The translations under genes were made by a program, and so were the position numbers. Shown here in pieces: positions 59,164-64,000 of a stretch of DNA of 64,000 nucleotides. Each line of letters starts with the position of its first letter. Positions within the stretch are counted from its first letter, which is position 1. The stretch is from Roseateles subflavus. Lineage in GTDB: Bacteria; Pseudomonadota; Gammaproteobacteria; Burkholderiales; Burkholderiaceae_C. The stretch lies in contig NZ_JASVDS010000002.1 in the NCBI RefSeq assembly GCF_030285365.1, positions 806,001-870,000 on the forward strand, written 5' to 3'. The notes beneath the pieces were generated by a model. It was not told the origin of the DNA. It saw nothing but the letters and a program-made list of their open reading frames with translations, and did no database searches.

Positions 59164-59655
59164 ATGAGACACATCATTGCTTTGCTCATCGAGAACGAGC
59201 CGGGGGCGCTGTCGCGCGTCGTGGCCCTGTTCTCCGCCCGGGGCTACAACATCGAGAGCCTCACCGTGGCGCCGACGGAAGACCCGTCGCTGTCCCGCAT
59301 GACCATCGTGACCACCGGCTCCGATGACGTCATCGAACAGATCACCAAGCACCTGAACCGGCTGATCGAGGTCGTGAAGGTCGTCGATCTCACCGAGGGC
59401 AACTACACCGAACGCGAGCTCATGCTCATCAAGGTGCGCGCCGTCGGCAAGGAGCGCGAGGAGATGAAGCGCACCGCCGACATCTTCCGCGGCCGCATCA
59501 TCGACGTGACGGAGAAGACCTACACCGTCGAGCTGACCGGCGACGCCAGCAAGCTCGACGCCTTCATCGACGCCATCGACCGCACCGCCATCCTCGAGAC
59601 GGTGCGCACCGGCGCCAGTGGCATCGGCCGCGGCGAGCGCATCCTCAGAGTCTGA
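59164..59655 (+). CDS. ilvN: acetolactate synthase small (regulatory) subunit
   Basis: 163-residue regulatory subunit giving activity and valine feedback inhibition. The ACT domain is at ~1-75 (HIIALLIENEPGALSRVVALFSARGYNIESL) and a second, C-terminal domain at ~80-160 (RTADIFRGRIIDVTEKTYTVELTG). Length and motifs match the ilvN/ilvH family. It lies 168 bp after the large subunit. Confidence 0.96.
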   Translation: MRHIIALLIENEPGALSRVVALFSARGYNIESLTVAPTEDPSLSRMTIVTTGSDDVIEQITKHLNRLIEVVKVVDLTEGNYTERELMLIKVRAVGKEREEMKRTADIFRGRIIDVTEKTYTVELTGDASKLDAFIDAIDRTAILETVRTGASGIGRGERILRV

Positions 59656-59708
59656 ACTTTCCCCTGGCGGCGGGCCTGCATGGTCTGCCGTCGCCCGGCA
59701 GGCCATGA

Positions 59709-60824
<1,116 letters not shown>

Positions 60825-60863
60825 TCGCCGGATCCGTCAAAGGATCCTCACCCGGCATTAGAG

Positions 60864-60898
60864 AGCCGCGTCGCCTTCGGGCCGACGCGGCTTTTTTA
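60864..60898 (+). terminator. ilvC terminator
   Basis: AGCCGCGTCG and CGACGCGGCT form a 10-bp stem around CCTTCGGGC, followed by seven Ts. It ends the ilv transcript just before pssA. Confidence 0.93.
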
Positions 60899-60913
60899 TG
60901 CCGGCGCATGCGC

Positions 60914-60919
60914 TATCCT
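60914..60919 (+). promoter_or_regulatory. -10-like hexamer before pssA
   Basis: TATCCT lies eight bases before the pssA ATG at 60928; no ribosome-binding site intervenes, so the message may be leaderless. Confidence 0.35.
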
Positions 60920-60927
60920 CCCTGCCC

Positions 60928-61770
60928 ATGACCGATTCCAAGCAGCCGGCGCACCTCGACGACGAGGATGACGCTGAAGTCCTGACCCCGGTGCGTCCGC
61001 GCCGCAAGGGCATCTACATCCTGCCCAATCTCTTCACGCTGGCGGCCCTGTTCGGCGGCTTCTATGCCATCGTGATGGCCATGCACGGACGCTTCGAGCA
61101 ATCCGTCTATGGCGTGTTCTGTGCCATGGTGCTGGACAGCCTGGACGGCCGCGTCGCCCGCATGACCAACACCCAGAGCACCTTCGGCGAGCAGATGGAC
61201 TCCCTCTCGGACATGGTGTCGTTCGGCGCCGCGCCCGCGCTGATCACCTACGAATGGGCCCTGCAGGGCCTGGGCAAGTGGGGCTGGTTCGCGGCCTTCG
61301 TGTACTGCGCTGGCGCCGCGCTGCGCCTGGCCCGCTTCAACACCAACATCGCGGTGGTCGACAAGCGCTTCTTCCAGGGCGTGCCGAGTCCCGCCGCTGC
61401 CGCGCTCGTGATGGGCCTGATCTGGGTGGTGGAGGACGCCGGCTACCATGCGCCCGCCGCCTCGACGGGCCTGGCCTGGCTGGCCTTCGGCTTCACGCTC
61501 TTTGCGGGTCTGACCATGGTCACGAATGCCCCGTTCTACAGCTTCAAGGACATCAGCTTCAAGCGCTCGGTGCCCTTTGTGAGCGTGGTGGCCATCGCCC
61601 TGGGCATCGCGCTGATCAACCTTGATCCGCCGAAGGTGCTCTTCGGCCTGTTCTGCGCCTACGGTCTGTCCGGCTACGTGGTCTACGGCTACAAGCGCGT
61701 GAAGGGCAAGCCCGTCAGCGTGATCGCCATCTCGACCGACGAGCCGGATGAAAAGGGCCTTCACCATTGA
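60928..61770 (+). CDS. pssA: phosphatidylserine synthase
   Basis: 280-residue membrane enzyme condensing CDP-diacylglycerol with serine on the way to phosphatidylethanolamine. The CDP-alcohol transferase motif is DSLDGRVAR...FGEQMDSLSDMVSFG (near residues 70-100). Several membrane helices are evident, from PNLFTLAALFGGFYAIVM to the C-terminal GLFCAYGLSGYVVYGY. The acidic N terminus is cytoplasmic. An ilv-pssA-leuA order is common in Burkholderiales, but the terminator before and the attenuator after suggest independent transcription. Confidence 0.95.
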   Translation: MTDSKQPAHLDDEDDAEVLTPVRPRRKGIYILPNLFTLAALFGGFYAIVMAMHGRFEQSVYGVFCAMVLDSLDGRVARMTNTQSTFGEQMDSLSDMVSFGAAPALITYEWALQGLGKWGWFAAFVYCAGAALRLARFNTNIAVVDKRFFQGVPSPAAAALVMGLIWVVEDAGYHAPAASTGLAWLAFGFTLFAGLTMVTNAPFYSFKDISFKRSVPFVSVVAIALGIALINLDPPKVLFGLFCAYGLSGYVVYGYKRVKGKPVSVIAISTDEPDEKGLHH

Positions 61771-61806
61771 CGTAGGCAGGCCGGGTGCGGCCGCCGGACC
61801 CCGTGC

Positions 61807-61812
61807 TACATT
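61807..61812 (+). promoter_or_regulatory. -10 element of the leuA leader
   Basis: TACATT lies eight bases before the leader-peptide ATG at 61821; the transcript would start within a few bases of that codon. No clear -35 is visible. Confidence 0.4.
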
Positions 61813-61820
61813 CGACCACC

Positions 61821-61895
61821 ATGAAGACGCTGACCGTCATCGCCGCTCTGCTACTAGCCATCGGGCCCTTGGGCACGAGGCAGTCGCGCGTCTGA
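61821..61895 (+). CDS. leucine leader peptide of leuA
   Basis: A 24-residue frame begins MKTLTVIAALLLAIGPLG. It has five Leu codons (CTG, CTG, CTA, CTA, TTG), three of them consecutive at 61848-61856, including two rare CTA codons. The peptide also carries Ile and Val. It precedes an intrinsic terminator at 61920 and leuA at 62007. This is the layout of leu-operon attenuation: ribosomes stalled for lack of Leu-tRNA prevent terminator formation. I see no Shine-Dalgarno; a -10 eight bases upstream suggests a nearly leaderless message. The role is inferred, but the fold logic at 61863-61924 supports it. Confidence 0.78.
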   Translation: MKTLTVIAALLLAIGPLGTRQSRV

Positions 61896-61924
61896 ACGTC
61901 ACCGTACTTCCACCCCAAGAGCCC
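61863..61924 (+). promoter_or_regulatory. antiterminator pairing in the leuA leader
   Basis: GGGCCCTTGGG (61863-61873, just downstream of the Leu codons) pairs with CCCAAGAGCCC (61914-61924): ten base pairs with one mismatch. The right partner includes five bases of the terminator's 5' arm, so the two structures exclude each other. Confidence 0.6.
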
Positions 61925-61951
61925 GCCGAGCACCTGCTTCGCGGGCTTTTT
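61920..61951 (+). terminator. leuA attenuator terminator
   Basis: AGCCCG-C-CGA pairs with TCGCGGGCT (nine pairs, one bulged C) with a nine-base loop and a five-T run, 55 bp before leuA. Confidence 0.78.
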
Positions 61952-62006
61952 GTTTATCCGGCCACCCCATCCGAATCACCTCTTTCACGTTTTCACGGAG
62001 ACCCTC

Positions 62007-63548
62007 ATGGCTGACAAGCTCATCATCTTCGACACCACCTTGCGCGATGGCGAGCAATCGCCCGGCGCCTCGATGACGAAGGACGAGAAGCTGCGCATTG
62101 CCCGCCAGCTCGAGCGCATGCGCGTGGACGTGATCGAGGCCGGCTTCGCTGCCGCCAGCAACGGTGACTTCGAGGCGGTCAAGGCCATCGCCGACGTGAT
62201 CCGCGAGAGCACCGTCTGCTCGCTGGCCCGCGCCAATGACCGCGACATCGCCCGTGCAGCCGAGGCCCTCAAAGGCGCGGCCCGTTCGCGCATCCACACC
62301 TTCATCGCGACGAGCGAGCTCCACATGGAGAAGAAGCTGCGCATGACCCGCGAGCAGGTGCTGGAACAGGCGCGCCTGTCCGTGCGCTTCGGCCGCAATC
62401 TGACCGACGACATCGAGTTCTCGCCGGAAGACGGCTACCGCTCCGACATGGACTTCCTCGCCCGCGTGTGCGAGGCCGTGATCGCCGAGGGTGCGCGCAC
62501 CATCAACATCCCCGACACCGTGGGCTACGCGATCCCCGAGCTCTACGGCAACTTCCTGAAGACCCTGCGCGAGAAGGTGCCCAACTCCGACCTTGCCATC
62601 TGGTCCGTGCACTGCCACAACGACCTGGGCATGGCCGTCGCCAACTCGCTGGCCGGCGTGAAGATCGGCGGCGCGCGACAGATCGAGTGCACCATCAACG
62701 GCTTGGGCGAGCGCGCCGGCAACTGCTCGCTGGAAGAGGTCGTGATGGCGGTCAAGACGCGTCGCGACTACTTCGGCCTGGACGTCGGCATCGACGCCTC
62801 GCAGATCGTGCCGGCCTCGAGGCTGGTCTCGCAGACCACGGGCTTCGTCGTGCAGCCCAACAAGGCCGTGGTGGGTGCCAACGCCTTCGCCCATGCCTCG
62901 GGCATTCACCAGGACGGCGTGCTCAAGGCCCGTGACACCTACGAGATCATGCGCGCCGAGGACGTGGGCTGGAGTGCCAACAAGATCGTGCTGGGCAAGC
63001 TCTCGGGCCGCAACGCCTTCAAGCAGCGCCTGCAGGAGCTGGGCATCGAGCTGGAGTCCGAGGCCGAGATCAACGCCGCCTTCCAGCGCTTCAAGGACCT
63101 GGCCGATCGCAAGAACGAGATCTTCGACGAGGACATCATCGCCCTGGTGATGGACGAGTCCGTCATCCAGGACCACGAGCACTACCGCCTGCTTTCGCTG
63201 GCGCAGCGCAGCGAGACCGGCGAGCGCCCGCACGCCCGGGTGGTCTTCTCCGTCGGTGACAAGGAGTTCAAGGCCGAGAGCGACGGCAACGGTCCGGTCG
63301 ATGCCTGCCTGCAGGCCATCGAGTCCGAGGTGCAAAGCGGCGCGGAAATGATCCTCTATTCCGTCAATGCCATTACCAGCGGCAGCACAGAATCGCAGGG
63401 CGAGGTGACGGTGCGCCTGCAGCATGCCGGTCGCGTCGTGAACGGCGTCGGTGCCGATCCGGATATCGTCGTGGCGTCAGCCAAGGCATATTTGGCCGCG
63501 TTGAACAAGCTGCAGAGCAAAATCGAGCGCGTGGCGGCCCAGGGCTGA
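62007..63548 (+). CDS. leuA: 2-isopropylmalate synthase
   Basis: 513-residue first committed enzyme of leucine synthesis. The catalytic TIM barrel starts [15 protein letters not shown], metal ligands lie in [15 protein letters not shown], and [15 protein letters not shown] is diagnostic. The C-terminal regulatory domain (from about residue 395) binds leucine for feedback inhibition. ACGGAG precedes the ATG. It is controlled, I infer, at two levels: leucine inhibition of the enzyme and attenuation by the upstream leader. Confidence 0.97.
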   Translation: MADKLIIFDTTLRDGEQSPGASMTKDEKLRIARQLERMRVDVIEAGFAAASNGDFEAVKAIADVIRESTVCSLARANDRDIARAAEALKGAARSRIHTFIATSELHMEKKLRMTREQVLEQARLSVRFGRNLTDDIEFSPEDGYRSDMDFLARVCEAVIAEGARTINIPDTVGYAIPELYGNFLKTLREKVPNSDLAIWSVHCHNDLGMAVANSLAGVKIGGARQIECTINGLGERAGNCSLEEVVMAVKTRRDYFGLDVGIDASQIVPASRLVSQTTGFVVQPNKAVVGANAFAHASGIHQDGVLKARDTYEIMRAEDVGWSANKIVLGKLSGRNAFKQRLQELGIELESEAEINAAFQRFKDLADRKNEIFDEDIIALVMDESVIQDHEHYRLLSLAQRSETGERPHARVVFSVGDKEFKAESDGNGPVDACLQAIESEVQSGAEMILYSVNAITSGSTESQGEVTVRLQHAGRVVNGVGADPDIVVASAKAYLAALNKLQSKIERVAAQG

Positions 63549-63559
63549 GGCCCGCGGAC

Positions 63560-63581
63560 CCGGGCCTGGCAGCAGGCCCGG
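63560..63581 (+). terminator. hairpin after leuA
   Basis: CCGGGCCTG and CAGGCCCGG form a perfect 9-bp stem with a GCAG loop 11 bp after the leuA stop; no T tract follows. Confidence 0.45.
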
Positions 63582-63690
63582 ACCGTGCGGGGCGTCTCGA
63601 TCGTGAACTTTAAAAGCCGCGGCTAAGTTTTTGATCTTGCCCGGGTTTTGAGCTTCACCTAAACTGGTGGCGACCTTGTTGGGGGCTGGC

Positions 63691-64000
63691 GTGAGTACTG
63701 TTGTAAAGACCTTGGGTGTCAAGACCTTCCTGGGCGCTGTGGCCGGCAGCGCGTTTGCCCTGACCGTCGCCCTGGCGCTCGCGCTGGCGCCGCACGGGGC
63801 TCAGGCCGCCACCGGCAGCACCGGAAAGAGCACGGGCAAGACCGGCACCAAGTCCGCGAGCAAGGCCGCCGCGATCCCCAAGGTCGCGTCCAAGAACGTC
63901 CGCAAGGCCAAGCCGGCGTCCGTCGTGCGCAAGGCCGCCGTGGTCGCCACGCCGGCAAACCCCACCTTCGGCCAGATGTACGGCCTGCATTCGGTTGACG
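63691..64000 (+). CDS. pbpG: D-alanyl-D-alanine endopeptidase (PBP7-like), 3' end cut by the window
   Basis: Start of a penicillin-binding-protein-7-type peptidoglycan endopeptidase, open to the window end (103 codons seen). The signal peptide spans ~1-40 (hydrophobic FALTVALALALAP, then AQAA). A Lys/Ala/Ser/Thr-rich linker follows, then FGQMYGLHSVD, which matches the conserved N terminus of the catalytic domain (FGQLxGLHxxDD). Catalytic Ser motifs lie beyond the window. GTG at 63691 is the proposed start; an in-frame GTG at 63667 is possible. It lies 142 bp after leuA. Confidence 0.8.
   Translation, partial: MSTVVKTLGVKTFLGAVAGSAFALTVALALALAPHGAQAATGSTGKSTGKTGTKSASKAAAIPKVASKNVRKAKPASVVRKAAVVATPANPTFGQMYGLHSVD

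Overview
The window is 64 kb of high-GC bacterial chromosome. Gene content and order point to a denitrifying betaproteobacterium of the order Burkholderiales, probably near the Rubrivivax/Leptothrix/Roseateles group. The evidence is the thrS-infC-rpmI-rplT-pheST-ihfA-merR-tRNA-Pro block, the sigma factor/DUF3619/DUF3106 set beside ilvBNC-pssA-leuA, and a cytochrome cd1 (nirS) denitrification island. I see no phage, insertion sequence, CRISPR array or rRNA operon. The species assignment is inference.

Layout. 1-17.5 kb: a 5'-cut acyl-CoA dehydrogenase with an SDR and a hotdog thioesterase; a periplasmic binding protein; two adjacent chemoreceptors; a small oxidoreductase/acetyltransferase/SDR operon behind a palindromic operator; a flavoprotein; the RNA-binding protein Tex; a TonB-dependent receptor; a patatin-like lipase. 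17.6-26.6 kb: a glycine-zipper lipoprotein, then the translation block. thrS is preceded by a threonine-rich leader peptide and an intrinsic terminator, and infC has a non-canonical ATC start. 26.6-29 kb: a repeat-bearing gene-poor gap, a DUF5694-like protein and YggL.

29-45.5 kb is the denitrification island: norC-norB-norQ-(4Fe-4S membrane protein)-norD, a Dnr/FNR-type regulator, nirE, and divergently nirS-nirM-nirC-nirF-nirDL-nirG-nirH-nirJ-nirN. Together these reduce nitrite to nitrous oxide and build heme d1. TTGA-N6-TCAA boxes sit upstream of norC, between nirE and nirS, and upstream of the regulator gene, which gives a simple anaerobic/NO cascade. No nitrate or nitrous-oxide reductase genes are present here.

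45.6-64 kb: a J-domain-like protein; a membrane H+-pyrophosphatase divergent from a soluble one; glutamine-dependent NAD synthetase next to a PII protein; a minus-strand set of sigma factor, DUF3619, DUF3106, RDD and DgkA proteins that may be an undescribed envelope-signalling unit; and the branched-chain amino-acid genes ilvB-ilvN-ilvC, then pssA and leuA. leuA is preceded by a leucine-rich leader peptide, a terminator and a competing antiterminator pairing. The window ends inside a D-Ala-D-Ala endopeptidase gene.

The strongest new-looking signals are regulatory: two amino-acid attenuators (thrS and leuA), the structured infC-rpmI leader, the Dnr boxes, a dispersed 14-15 bp repeat that also lies inside norD, and several genes whose -10 hexamer is 6-8 nt from the start codon, suggesting leaderless mRNAs.
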